Source of the DNA: Rhodanobacter denitrificans
Lineage (GTDB): Bacteria; Pseudomonadota; Gammaproteobacteria; Xanthomonadales; Rhodanobacteraceae
NCBI RefSeq assembly: GCF_000230695.2
Contig: NC_020541.1
Coordinates: forward strand, 3,162,001 to 3,226,000
Direction: 5' to 3'
Length of the DNA: 64,000 nucleotides
This document shows positions 7,806 to 15,497 of this stretch, one piece after another (within the stretch, counting starts at the first letter, position 1; each line of letters opens with the position of its first letter). The notes below the pieces were generated by a model. It was not told the DNA's origin. It made no database searches and saw nothing but the letters and a program-made list of their open reading frames with translations. The position numbers and the translations under genes were made by a program.

Positions 7806-9026
7806 ATGGCCGACGAAGGTTCCAAACACAAGCCAGGGCTTGTGCTCTCAAAGCTACTTTTGAACGAAGGAACGTTGGTCCAAACGGAGGGTTTGGGAGC
7901 AATCAAAGTGTTCAATCCCACGGTGCGAGTCATCGAGGGGCTGAACAGCAAATTTGCCAAAAACCTCGAATCAACACCCGTTGACGATGTGTTTGATGCT
8001 TACCTTGAACAAGCATTAGCCTTTGGGGAGGACGCCACCAAAGAAAGCCAAGGCGCGGCACTTGCTGATGTCAAAAAGCTCACACCCGCCGATAGGGAAA
8101 CTATCGCTCGTGCGTTGCTGCACATCAAAATCGAAGATCCCAGCATGGCGGCACCAGAACCAACGACTTACGTCGGTACGTTCGTCCAAAAGGTGATTCA
8201 GCAAGTCAAAGATATGGCTGAAAGCCGCAAGGCCATGATGGAGCAGTTCCGCTCAATAGCCAGTAGTCCTCTATCGAAAAGCCTTTTGGATGAAAGCTTG
8301 CAGCAAAGCGAAATGCTTCAGCGCTTAGTCAATCCCATGATCACTTACCGATCTGCATTAGAAGCCATTGATCCCCTGGCAAAGATTAGGGAAAGTCTTG
8401 GAACGGGTGCCGCAGTGCGCTGGTTGCAAGAACAAGACGAACGAGCGGCCCACATCCGCAATTTGGGCTCTGCATCTGCGGCAATTCGTAGTGCTCAGGA
8501 GAAGCTGAACATTCCTCCTCCGATAGAGACTTACAGATTTGAGCCATCGACACGGACAATTCTGGATACAGGGAAGCCTGTCAGAGAGCACCATCAGAAG
8601 GTTGAGAAGATGGGTGCGCGTGTTGTTGAATTGACGGAAATCACAGCCCTGCGCATCGACAACCTGGTCCAGGCAGCTCAGGTCTCGCAAGAAACAGCAG
8701 TCAGAAATGCTGAAAAAAATGATCGGCGGGATGGTCGTAGCTACATGCTGGCCGTGATTGCACTGTTTCTTACAGTGTTCTTGTCGATGCTTTCCTTGGG
8801 CTACCAGATATGGTCCGCATCAAACAGCACTGCCGATCAGGAACGAAAAATGGATGTGCTAAAGCAATCCCTGGCCGAGCAGAAGCATCAAACCGAACTT
8901 CTGAATCGTGCACTCCAACAACGATCCGTAGAGCCAAATTCAGCCACAACCCTACCAAACGCTTCCGCTAAGCCAAACCCCATAGAAACTTTGAAACCGC
9001 CGACAACAAAGATGCAACATCAATAG
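7806..9026 (+). CDS. Island membrane protein with coiled coil, 406 aa
   Basis: The start ATG at 7806 follows a run of 11 G residues (7791-7801) that serves as the ribosome-binding region. Residues 1-310 are soluble, helical and charged, with Ala/Gln/Glu-rich stretches; one membrane segment lies at about 313-335 (YMLAVIALFLTVFLSML), followed by a short coiled coil (DQERKMDVLKQSLAEQKHQ) and a Pro/Thr/Asn-rich tail. By the positive-inside rule most of the protein is probably cytoplasmic. No known domain recognised. The position in a small island with an OLD nuclease suggests a cargo role such as phage defence, but that is inference. GC is lower than in the chromosome around the island. Confidence 0.75.
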   Translation: MADEGSKHKPGLVLSKLLLNEGTLVQTEGLGAIKVFNPTVRVIEGLNSKFAKNLESTPVDDVFDAYLEQALAFGEDATKESQGAALADVKKLTPADRETIARALLHIKIEDPSMAAPEPTTYVGTFVQKVIQQVKDMAESRKAMMEQFRSIASSPLSKSLLDESLQQSEMLQRLVNPMITYRSALEAIDPLAKIRESLGTGAAVRWLQEQDERAAHIRNLGSASAAIRSAQEKLNIPPPIETYRFEPSTRTILDTGKPVREHHQKVEKMGARVVELTEITALRIDNLVQAAQVSQETAVRNAEKNDRRDGRSYMLAVIALFLTVFLSMLSLGYQIWSASNSTADQERKMDVLKQSLAEQKHQTELLNRALQQRSVEPNSATTLPNASAKPNPIETLKPPTTKMQHQ

Positions 9027-9260
9027 AGTTCGCATCCACAATCATTATTGCGATGCCGCACGCATTGAATGATGTCATCGTCGGTCATCGGCCCGACGTC
9101 CCACCTGATTTTCGTGCCGGATTCTTCGAACAGCCCGCTCACCGAACTTGAATCTTAAAGGACTTCGGTGCGCCTCATAAAAATTCTTCAGTACCCCTCT
9201 TGCGCTCCTTCCGATTTCTGTTTGTATGGATATTACGAAAACAGAAACAGGAGAAAGCTT

Positions 9261-9941
9261 GTGACCAATTTGCCTTCCTCGCCAGCCATCGCCCCCACAA
9301 AACCGTCCCCTTGGTTACTCAATGATGAGCCTGACCTCACTCCCGACCAGGTCTGGATGGTGTTGGCCTCCGCGGGCCAGGGTGGTCTGAAAGTCTTGCG
9401 TGAGGGGGTTGCGATTGCTGACACCGCAGAACAGGCGGCCAAGGGCATCGAACAATCGCGGTGGACTCCGCTTGTTCTTGTGAATGAGACGGCACTGGAC
9501 GCCCAGATCTCCGTCGCAGAGAAAGCGCCGACTTACGTGGTGCGCAACGTCTTCGGCCACGCTGGCACCCATCGGTTTGCGTGCGTGTTTGCCACAAATG
9601 ATGACCAGCGGCCTATGCGCTTAGTCTGGGTTCTGGCACCCAATGAAAATGCGGCCAGACATGCATGGCGTCATCTCGGAGAGACAGAAGAGCCCACTGC
9701 GGTTTTCAAACTTTCAGACCTCGTGGCTTCGCGAGACAAGGTCCGCGATGTGCGCCTCCACCGTGGCGATGGTGCGATGACAGATGGACGCGATTTCTCA
9801 AACTGGCGTGAGAGATGGCGTGGACTGGAAGAACAAAATCGACCAGGTGGCCGCGCAGAGTTTGAGGCTGACATGAAAGAGCTTGATGCGATTCGAATGC
9901 GCGTTCAAACGAAGCGGCTCGCCGCCAAGGGCGAAAGGTGA
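9261..9941 (+). CDS. Island protein of unknown function, 226 aa
   Basis: The GTG at 9261 is preferred to the start at 9168 because AGGAGA sits six bases upstream of it. The product is soluble with no signal peptide or membrane segment: a mixed alpha/beta part (residues 15-165) and a charged helical C-terminus rich in Arg, Glu and Asp. No family recognised. Convergent with the OLD nuclease gene, 83 bases between stops. Confidence 0.6.
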   Translation: MTNLPSSPAIAPTKPSPWLLNDEPDLTPDQVWMVLASAGQGGLKVLREGVAIADTAEQAAKGIEQSRWTPLVLVNETALDAQISVAEKAPTYVVRNVFGHAGTHRFACVFATNDDQRPMRLVWVLAPNENAARHAWRHLGETEEPTAVFKLSDLVASRDKVRDVRLHRGDGAMTDGRDFSNWRERWRGLEEQNRPGGRAEFEADMKELDAIRMRVQTKRLAAKGER

Positions 9942-10024
9942 GCTGCCACCTCGTAGGTCCTGATGATCCGCCCTACCGCGTCAGGTTGAAAACCTAATTC
10001 GCGAGAAACCGCCGCTGGGCTTTA

Positions 10025-11806
10025 TCAAATCTGCTTGATCCATTCGAAACAAGCTTTGAAGCTGGGCATCTCTTGCGCAATCTCATCAGCCGCCATGACT
10101 CTCAATCGTTCTTCCTGCGCGATGATGGCTTCTTCCCCTTTGTCCCTCTCTCCAAGCACGTCCTCAATGCATCCAACCGGCCACGCCCAGACATTTTGAG
10201 CTTTCAATGCGTCATGGCATCCCAGCGCGATCGGCGCGCCTTCTGCATCCTCCGCAAATCTGGCCCAGGTTGTTGCAGCTGAATTTTGCCCCTGGTTGAT
10301 CGGCAGTCCGTTCCCGCCCAAGGGCAACCCTTGCGCTGGGCCCAGTCGGGCCAACACCACTTTCGCCTGTGCCAAGTCGGCACCATCCTTATCCAGCCAA
10401 GCATCCGCTCCCTTGCGGGCCTCGACAAATGCGAAGTCCAGATCGACAACCGCGCAGAACTGGATGCCCATGGCTAGGAGCACTGAAAAGCTCTTGGGAA
10501 TGCCCGAGCAATTGCCCAATGAAACGAAGCAAATGCGGTCGATCTCCGCGGAGCAACCGTAAAGGCGTTCGTAAAGCAGTGGCAGCAGTCGTTGATCGGT
10601 CTTGCCTTCGCAGATCACGACTTTGTCGCAAAAATAGATTTCAGCCACGTTGCCCAGTTCGAAGAGCGTGCGCGATTGGGCTTGGGCGTCGTTGAGCGCA
10701 GTGAGGACCGCCTCTCTGAGCGGCGCTTTCACCACTGCGCCTGCCGCTGGATCCCTGCGAACAACCACAGTGTCTGGGGCATTCTCACGACTGAGCATGA
10801 GCGGTGAGTGCGTGGAAAAGATGATCTGAAATCCTGCCTCAGACAATTTTCGCAACGCCTCTCTCAAACGCCGGACGCCTTGGGGATGTAAATACAATTC
10901 CGGCTCATCAATCAGCAAAATCCGGCGGGCCAGAACTTCGGCGCCCCCTCTACGTATATCAGCGAGGTAACGGATCAAGGCCATTTGAATGGCGCGCTGC
11001 GCACCGCTTCCCACCTGGTCGAAACGCCGCCTGTCCTTCGAAACATCATCGGTGACATGCAAGTCGCCTACCTTGAAGAACTCCTTTATGTCGATGCTCG
11101 GAACATCCATGTCGATCGCCAAGCCCGGGAAGAAATCAGCCAAGGCTATCGTCGCGTTCGCATCGAAACTTCGAAGCAAGGGTGACCGTTGTTGACCGTT
11201 GCTGGCGAGGAGGCCCCGAACCGAGTCCAATGCCTGCTGGACCTCGGCATGAGCTTCCAGAATCGGAGCCATGATTTCGTCAAGCAGACCACGAATGGTG
11301 CTTCCAGCCTTGGCCTTACCGAGGTCTTCGCTGACGTCCTCCATGGCGATGACGTGTAACGCCTCTGGCAGAAGAGCATTGACTGCCTCTGGCAACCCAG
11401 TGGGGTATTTACGCCATTCTGTAGGCGTTCCTTCACCAACATGCTTGGCTGGTTCCCAGACTTCTTGGACCGGCTTCATCGTGCCGAGGGTGCTGCTCAC
11501 GCGGACCCACAACCGACCCTCCACACAATAGGGCGTGATTGCTGTTTGGTGTTTTGCCTCGGGAATCAGCGCAATGATTTCAGGCGAGATGCCGTCGATA
11601 CATGCCGCGATGGAGATGATCTCATCTGGATTGTTTGGGTCCGTTTTCTGAAACGTGCGAGGTGTCAGAACAATCTTGATGGCTTCCAAGATCGTGGACT
11701 TGCCCACGTTGTTCTGGCCCACAAGCGGCGTGAAATCGCCCAGTGAAAGAGACACGTCCCGGCACGCGCGAAAGTTCACGATATGGATTTGGCTGATGCT
11801 GTGCAC
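10025..11806 (-). CDS. OLD-family ATP-dependent endonuclease (AAA ATPase + TOPRIM), 593 aa
   Basis: The N-terminal ABC/SMC-like ATPase has Walker A GQNNVGKST (residues 30-38), a signature-like GSGAQRAIQMALI segment and Walker B RILLIDEPELYLHP (about 294-307), followed by an H-loop (FSTHSPL). The C-terminal TOPRIM domain shows the conserved Glu (VICEGKTD, about 396-403) and the Asp-x-Asp pair (VVDLDFAF, about 450). OLD proteins are nucleases used in phage exclusion (P2 Old) and as the GajA subunit of Gabija; no UvrD-like GajB partner is present here, so this looks solitary or paired with an unknown neighbour. The GTG at 11806 is chosen for its AGGGGA ribosome site and because the FRACRDVSLSL start of the ATPase follows directly. 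Confidence 0.85.
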   Translation of the reverse strand: MHSISQIHIVNFRACRDVSLSLGDFTPLVGQNNVGKSTILEAIKIVLTPRTFQKTDPNNPDEIISIAACIDGISPEIIALIPEAKHQTAITPYCVEGRLWVRVSSTLGTMKPVQEVWEPAKHVGEGTPTEWRKYPTGLPEAVNALLPEALHVIAMEDVSEDLGKAKAGSTIRGLLDEIMAPILEAHAEVQQALDSVRGLLASNGQQRSPLLRSFDANATIALADFFPGLAIDMDVPSIDIKEFFKVGDLHVTDDVSKDRRRFDQVGSGAQRAIQMALIRYLADIRRGGAEVLARRILLIDEPELYLHPQGVRRLREALRKLSEAGFQIIFSTHSPLMLSRENAPDTVVVRRDPAAGAVVKAPLREAVLTALNDAQAQSRTLFELGNVAEIYFCDKVVICEGKTDQRLLPLLYERLYGCSAEIDRICFVSLGNCSGIPKSFSVLLAMGIQFCAVVDLDFAFVEARKGADAWLDKDGADLAQAKVVLARLGPAQGLPLGGNGLPINQGQNSAATTWARFAEDAEGAPIALGCHDALKAQNVWAWPVGCIEDVLGERDKGEEAIIAQEERLRVMAADEIAQEMPSFKACFEWIKQI

Positions 11807-11971
11807 GGTTCCCCTCCCCTTCCCTAGGATTGAGCGCGACACCTCAACTATGTCGCCTCATATGCGCCCCACGATACTCCGACTCCACTGACTGCCAAAA
11901 TAGTCAGTCGCCCGACCACGCCCACAAAGCTGATCAGAGCGATCCTTTACTCCTTTGTGTTGCGATCGCAT

Positions 11972-12643
11972 TCAAAGAATGCCGCTATAGGGCGCCACCT
12001 CAACAAAGCCCGTGACTCCGTGCTCGTCGGTCACCCGAATCGTCGCCTTTGTGCCGACTGGGTCGAGCCCCTGGGACTTCGCGGTGTCCCAAGCCAAGGC
12101 GCGCACCTTGTCCATGTTCTGCTTAACGGTGGGTGGAAGGGGGACTTCCCGCCATACAGCCACCACCACCCTGCCGTTGGTTAGTTGGTGGGAAAACAGA
12201 TACATGATGGGAGCTTGGACAAACACCGAATGCTCCTCGGGAGGACCTGGCAGCGGTTCTGTTATAGCGAGAACCACCTTCACTGCACGCATCGCCCCGG
12301 GGGCGGGAATGCGTATGGCCTTTCCTTCATTCGATGGCCGCCCCTGCCGAAGTTCACTGTCCGCCAGGAGGAGGAAGAACCACTCTCGCATGGGCCCTCT
12401 CGTCCCGTCGAGTGTGTTCCATTGAGCCAAGTGTCGCCCACCAGCCGGAACAAAAGGTGCTTCAGTCAGGGATTCATACTGAAGAGACCAATTGCCTTGC
12501 CCACTTTCGTGCAGACTAATCTTGGTGTGCTTTCCACCCGAAGTCGTCAGGTAGACATCACTTTTTGTGATGATCACAGTCCAGACTTCAGATTGCCGTT
12601 CCGTATCGCCCACTACGAACTTGAACTTCGCCCGCTTGCCCAT
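11972..12643 (-). CDS. Island protein of unknown function, 223 aa
   Basis: Start at 12643 with GGGGGAG directly upstream; longer in-frame starts reach back into the island end repeats and are implausible. The product is soluble and beta-rich (KFKFVVGDTERQSEVWTVII at the start), with no signal peptide, and ends in a small beta domain. The family is not recognised. It is co-directional with the OLD nuclease gene, 165 bases away, so the two may be co-transcribed and act together; this is inference from position. Confidence 0.6.
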   Translation of the reverse strand: MGKRAKFKFVVGDTERQSEVWTVIITKSDVYLTTSGGKHTKISLHESGQGNWSLQYESLTEAPFVPAGGRHLAQWNTLDGTRGPMREWFFLLLADSELRQGRPSNEGKAIRIPAPGAMRAVKVVLAITEPLPGPPEEHSVFVQAPIMYLFSHQLTNGRVVVAVWREVPLPPTVKQNMDKVRALAWDTAKSQGLDPVGTKATIRVTDEHGVTGFVEVAPYSGIL

Positions 12644-12771
12644 CACTCCCCCGCTCTCACCGGACTTGCAGAGTAACCTGCGCAACGGGTTAGTTGGTGG
12701 CCATCGGTGGCACCCGACATGTGGGGCCAAAAGCGCCAGGTCGAAACCACCTTCGCCACCCTCACATTTTT

Positions 12772-12798
12772 CATCCCCTGCTCGACGAACGATCGACG
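12772..12798 (+). repeat. Right-end copy of the CCCCTGCTCGACGAA repeat
   Basis: Matches 7496-7522 over 27 bases with one mismatch, same orientation. Lies 150 bases inside the right tRNA repeat. Confidence 0.55.
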
Positions 12799-12820
12799 GG
12801 CCAAATCGCGCAACCTTAAT

Positions 12821-12840
12821 AGGTAACGTCTTGGTAACGG
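12821..12840 (+). repeat. Possible recombinase arm site, right (AGGTAACG type)
   Basis: Identical to 7395-7414: AGGTAACGTCTTGGTAACGG, with its two GGTAACG half-units. Confidence 0.5.
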
Positions 12841-12947
12841 CAAACCGTGCCTTTCTGTGCCGCCTGGTGCCGGCAGGTGCCTCAGCAACCCTTGTGCCAA
12901 GCCAATCACGTCGCGGTCTGGCGCCATCCGTTTCGCCAATCAATCGG

Positions 12948-12995
12948 TTGAAAATCCCCGTGTCGGCGGTTCGATTCCGTCCCCGGCCACCATTT
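12948..12995 (+). repeat. Right attachment repeat: 3' half of tRNA-Phe(GAA)
   Basis: Perfect 48-base copy of 7283-7330 covering anticodon loop to CCA. The upstream bases do not form the 5' half of a tRNA. Marks the right end of the island. Confidence 0.85.
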
Positions 12996-13276
12996 CATGC
13001 GGGTTTCCAGCCATCGGCTGACGCGCTTCGCATCTGACTGGGCGCTGCCAGTCTCCCCCGCTGTTCCGCCAGCCCCCGGGCCCGTCCTCTTGGGGTACAA
13101 AAGCCGGGCGTGCCCCACGTGCGCGATGCCGACTGGGTCCGCCTGCCCCACCTGTTCCTCACTTCAGGAAGTTCCCCCCCGCAACGGGCGGGATCGGGTC
13201 ACGAGCGCACGCCAGATTCGGGTATTTCTCCGGCAGCAGGCGAAAGCAGCCATCGCCCATGCTGCGTCCGGAAAAT
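12996..13276. other. Intergenic, no gene seen
   Basis: Nearly 300 bases between the island's right end and the proposed PrsR site. Frames here have no ribosome site or recognisable protein. Nothing else supported. Confidence 0.45.
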
Positions 13277-13293
13277 CGTCGGAGAACCTTACA
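13277..13293 (+). promoter_or_regulatory. Proposed PrsR enhancer site upstream of PEP-CTERM gene 1
   Basis: CGTCGGAGAACCTTACA, sharing the pattern YGYCGGARARCCTTACA with the copies at 14373 and 18376. It ends 62 bases before the -24 element of the sigma-54 promoter at 13356. Function inferred from conservation and spacing. Confidence 0.6.
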
Positions 13294-13355
13294 TTTTTCG
13301 GCGTGTAACCCACTCGCGGACGATCAGCCCTCTGATCTACAAGCCATTTCGTTTT

Positions 13356-13371
13356 TGGCATAGGTCGTGCT
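13356..13371 (+). promoter_or_regulatory. Sigma-54 promoter of PEP-CTERM gene 1
   Basis: TGGCATAGGTCGTGCT matches TGGCACGnnnnTTGCW with GG and GC at the required spacing; about 45 bases before the start codon at 13417. Confidence 0.7.
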
Positions 13372-13416
13372 CTCAAAACGTGCCGGGGGGCTTTCATTTC
13401 GACGGAGGCACTACAC

Positions 13417-14157
13417 ATGAACCTGCTGACAAGACGTTGGAGTACGGCAATCCTCGCGGGGCTGTTCGCTGCCGGAATGATCGGGGCCGCGCACGCTTCG
13501 ACCACCACCTTCGCCGGGCAGGACGATGGTGCGCCCACGACCGGCCCATTCACCAACTCGGACGCCGCCCAGACCAGCTTCCTCGCCGCGGCATCCGTGT
13601 TCGGCCCCACCCACACGATCACCTATGAGAGCCTGGCCACCGGCTACTATTCACCCATCGCCGCCGCGCCAGGGGTGTCGATCACCCTGACCGGCCCGAA
13701 TTTTGGGTCCGGGTTTTCGGGGATCAGCAACACCACGTTCGGCAACCTCTACGGCTTCAATACGACCTCCGCTGGCAGCCAGTGGCTCGGCTTTGCCGGA
13801 GGCTCGGCCACCTTCACCTTCGCCACGCCGACGTATTCCTTCGGGACGTTCCTGACCGGTCTGCAGACAACTTTCAGCGGCACCAACGCCCTCCAGGTCA
13901 CCTTCAACGACGGCACCAGCCAACTCTTCACGCCGGCGATCAATGTGGACGGGGGAGCCGCGTATTTCGGCTTCACCGACACGTCGCCGTTCAGCTCCCT
14001 CACGTTGACCAACTTGACCACCGACGCCTGGGGTATCGACGACACGACATACAACGGGCGTTCGACCTCCGTGCCGGAGCCTGGCTCCCTTGGCCTGTTG
14101 GGCATTGGGGCGCTGCTGATCGGGGCGTTCGTGGCTTTGCGTCGCCGCTTTGCCTGA
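13417..14157 (+). CDS. PEP-CTERM sorting-signal protein 1, 246 aa
   Basis: Exported protein with an N-terminal signal peptide (residues 1-27, cleavage AHA-STT), a Ser/Thr/Gly/Asn-rich beta-type mature domain with almost no Cys, and a C-terminal sorting signal: VPEPGSLGLLGIG (from 219), hydrophobic segment, then basic tail LRRRFA. Exosortase A cuts at the Pro-Glu-Pro motif in the inner membrane and the protein is then thought to be moved to the surface or attached to the exopolysaccharide made by the operon at 38-64 kb. GGAGG lies 11 bases upstream of the ATG. Transcription is probably from the sigma-54 promoter at 13356 under PrsR. Its own role (adhesion, matrix, floc) is not evident. Confidence 0.9.
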   Translation: MNLLTRRWSTAILAGLFAAGMIGAAHASTTTFAGQDDGAPTTGPFTNSDAAQTSFLAAASVFGPTHTITYESLATGYYSPIAAAPGVSITLTGPNFGSGFSGISNTTFGNLYGFNTTSAGSQWLGFAGGSATFTFATPTYSFGTFLTGLQTTFSGTNALQVTFNDGTSQLFTPAINVDGGAAYFGFTDTSPFSSLTLTNLTTDAWGIDDTTYNGRSTSVPEPGSLGLLGIGALLIGAFVALRRRFA

Positions 14158-14182
14158 AGCGTTGCTGGGTTCGACTTGGATA

Positions 14183-14205
14183 AGCCCCCCGGCAACGGGG
14201 GGTGT
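14183..14205 (+). terminator. Hairpin downstream of PEP-CTERM gene 1
   Basis: CCCCCC, a short loop (GGCAAC) and GGGGGG, about 25 bases after the stop, with a weak T-rich stretch (GCTTTTGTG) afterwards. Probably terminator or mRNA 3' stabiliser. Confidence 0.5.
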
Positions 14206-14372
14206 GCTTTTGTGCGACGCGCAGTGCCGAGTCTGGTCGCATGCATGAGCAGGTGCGCAGGTGGCCCGTCCGGACACTGCATGGCGTCGCAACAGGGTCA
14301 TATCCTGGTCGGCCGCCTCCATTTCCGGGTGATAGGGGAAAGGAGGGCGTTTCATGTCGCCAGCGGCGGGAT

Positions 14373-14389
14373 TGTCGGAAAACCTTACA
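14373..14389 (+). promoter_or_regulatory. Proposed PrsR enhancer site upstream of PEP-CTERM gene 2
   Basis: TGTCGGAAAACCTTACA; the TGT...ACA ends give it a partly palindromic form like NtrC-type sites. Ends 63 bases before the -24 element at 14453. Confidence 0.65.
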
Positions 14390-14452
14390 AAGCTACAGTA
14401 TTTATGGATGGAAACTGATAAAAAACGCAATAAAATAAATAACTTGCGAGTT

Positions 14453-14468
14453 TGGCCCGAAGTGTGCT
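14453..14468 (+). promoter_or_regulatory. Sigma-54 promoter of PEP-CTERM gene 2
   Basis: TGGCCCGAAGTGTGCT, with the invariant GG and GC of the -24/-12 elements at the correct distance; 114 bases before the start codon at 14583. Confidence 0.65.
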
Positions 14469-14582
14469 TATAAAAAACTGCTAGTGAGGTGTGCTTGCTG
14501 GTAGCGACGAATACCAGGCATTCGAAAAATCCCGGGCTGCCTGGCTACGGATGATGACAAGTCTCGATGGGAGTCAAACAAC

Positions 14583-15290
14583 ATGAAAAGAATCCCGGCT
14601 CTGACAGGCATTGCCCTGGTAGCACTGACGGTGCTGCCCTTGCAGGTTGCCGCGACCCCCATCTCGACCACCATTGCCCTGAACACCGTTTTTTCTGGCA
14701 ACACACCGGATGGCCCTGCGCCCTGGCTCATTGCCGAGTTCACATCCTCGACGGGTTCGAACACGGGAACGCTGGTACTGTCCTCCCACACGACCGGCCC
14801 GGATTTCATACAGGGCCTGAGCAGTCAACAGTCCACCGTCGGCTGGGCCTTTTATCTCAATCAGGCGATCTCCCTCTCTGGCGCCACCTGCACCGCCGGT
14901 ACTTGCGCGGACCAGGGCGCGTCGTACAAGGCCGGTGGTTTCAATACGGGCCCGGTGCCGGGCATGTTCAACCTTGCCTTCGGCTGGTCGCAGGGCAACC
15001 GGTTCATGATCGGGGATTCGGCGACCTATGCTTTGACGTTCACGAGCCCGCTGACCGGGAATCCGTTTGTGGAGAACGACAGCAATTGGTCATCGGTGGC
15101 GCACATCCAGGGCATCGCCAACAACTGCAGCGGCTGGATCGTGTCGGGGGACGGAACCGGCGCCGAGGGCAGCGGGCCCTGCGGCGACCCTCCGCCGGTG
15201 ACGGTGGCGGAGCCCGGCGAGCTGGGCATGCTCAGCCTCGGCCTGTTGTTTGTCGGACTGTTGCTGGGTCTGCGTCGGCGTTACAGCTGA
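14583..15290 (+). CDS. PEP-CTERM-type sorting-signal protein 2 (AEP variant), 235 aa
   Basis: Signal peptide 1-24 (cleavage VAA-TPI), a Ser/Thr/Gly-rich mature domain containing one close Cys pair (CTAGTC) and two later Cys, and a C-terminal sorting signal at 208-235: VAEPGELGMLSLG, a hydrophobic stretch and LRRRYS. The motif begins Ala-Glu-Pro rather than Pro-Glu-Pro, yet the rest of the signal is typical, so it is probably still an exosortase substrate. Start supported by GGGAG upstream and the signal peptide. Sigma-54 promoter and proposed PrsR site lie upstream in the same arrangement as for the other two PEP-CTERM genes. Mature function unknown. Confidence 0.85.
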   Translation: MKRIPALTGIALVALTVLPLQVAATPISTTIALNTVFSGNTPDGPAPWLIAEFTSSTGSNTGTLVLSSHTTGPDFIQGLSSQQSTVGWAFYLNQAISLSGATCTAGTCADQGASYKAGGFNTGPVPGMFNLAFGWSQGNRFMIGDSATYALTFTSPLTGNPFVENDSNWSSVAHIQGIANNCSGWIVSGDGTGAEGSGPCGDPPPVTVAEPGELGMLSLGLLFVGLLLGLRRRYS

Positions 15291-15497
15291 TCGGCCCGCT
15301 TGTGTGAAGTCAGGTGCAGGCGACGCGAGAGCCTGCCGGGGCGTAGCCGGGCCGATCATGGTCGCCGCGGCGGCGCCAGTCAGGCGCGGACGCCCCGTTC
15401 CTCGCCGGGCCACCGACTTCTGCGCGCAGGGCTCCTTCGCTGAGGGAACCCTACTTCCGATTGGCTCACATCCTCGCATCAGCGAGGACACCTCAAC

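Larger units (their letters stand above)
7283..12995. mobile_element. tRNA-Phe genomic island, 5.7 kb, no integrase
   Basis: Bounded by the perfect 48-bp tRNA-Phe 3' repeats in direct orientation. Inside each end lie the same 20-bp element (7395 and 12821) and the same 27-bp element (7496 and 12772), in mirror order but the same orientation, as expected for recombinase arm sites of one attP split by integration. Cargo: a coiled-coil membrane protein, an unknown 226-aa protein, an OLD-family nuclease and an unknown 223-aa protein. GC is clearly lower than in flanking DNA. No integrase, excisionase or replication gene is present, so it is either a decayed element or one mobilised in trans. Since both repeats are partial, the complete tRNA-Phe gene must lie elsewhere, probably left of the window with another element in between. 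Confidence 0.7.

Noticed and set aside
11887..11908. ACTGACT/AGTCAGT inverted repeat between island genes
   Set aside because: Only 7 bp with no T run; too weak to call a terminator or operator.
10025..12643. Gabija system
   Set aside because: The OLD nuclease fits GajA in outline, but no UvrD-like GajB helicase gene is present.
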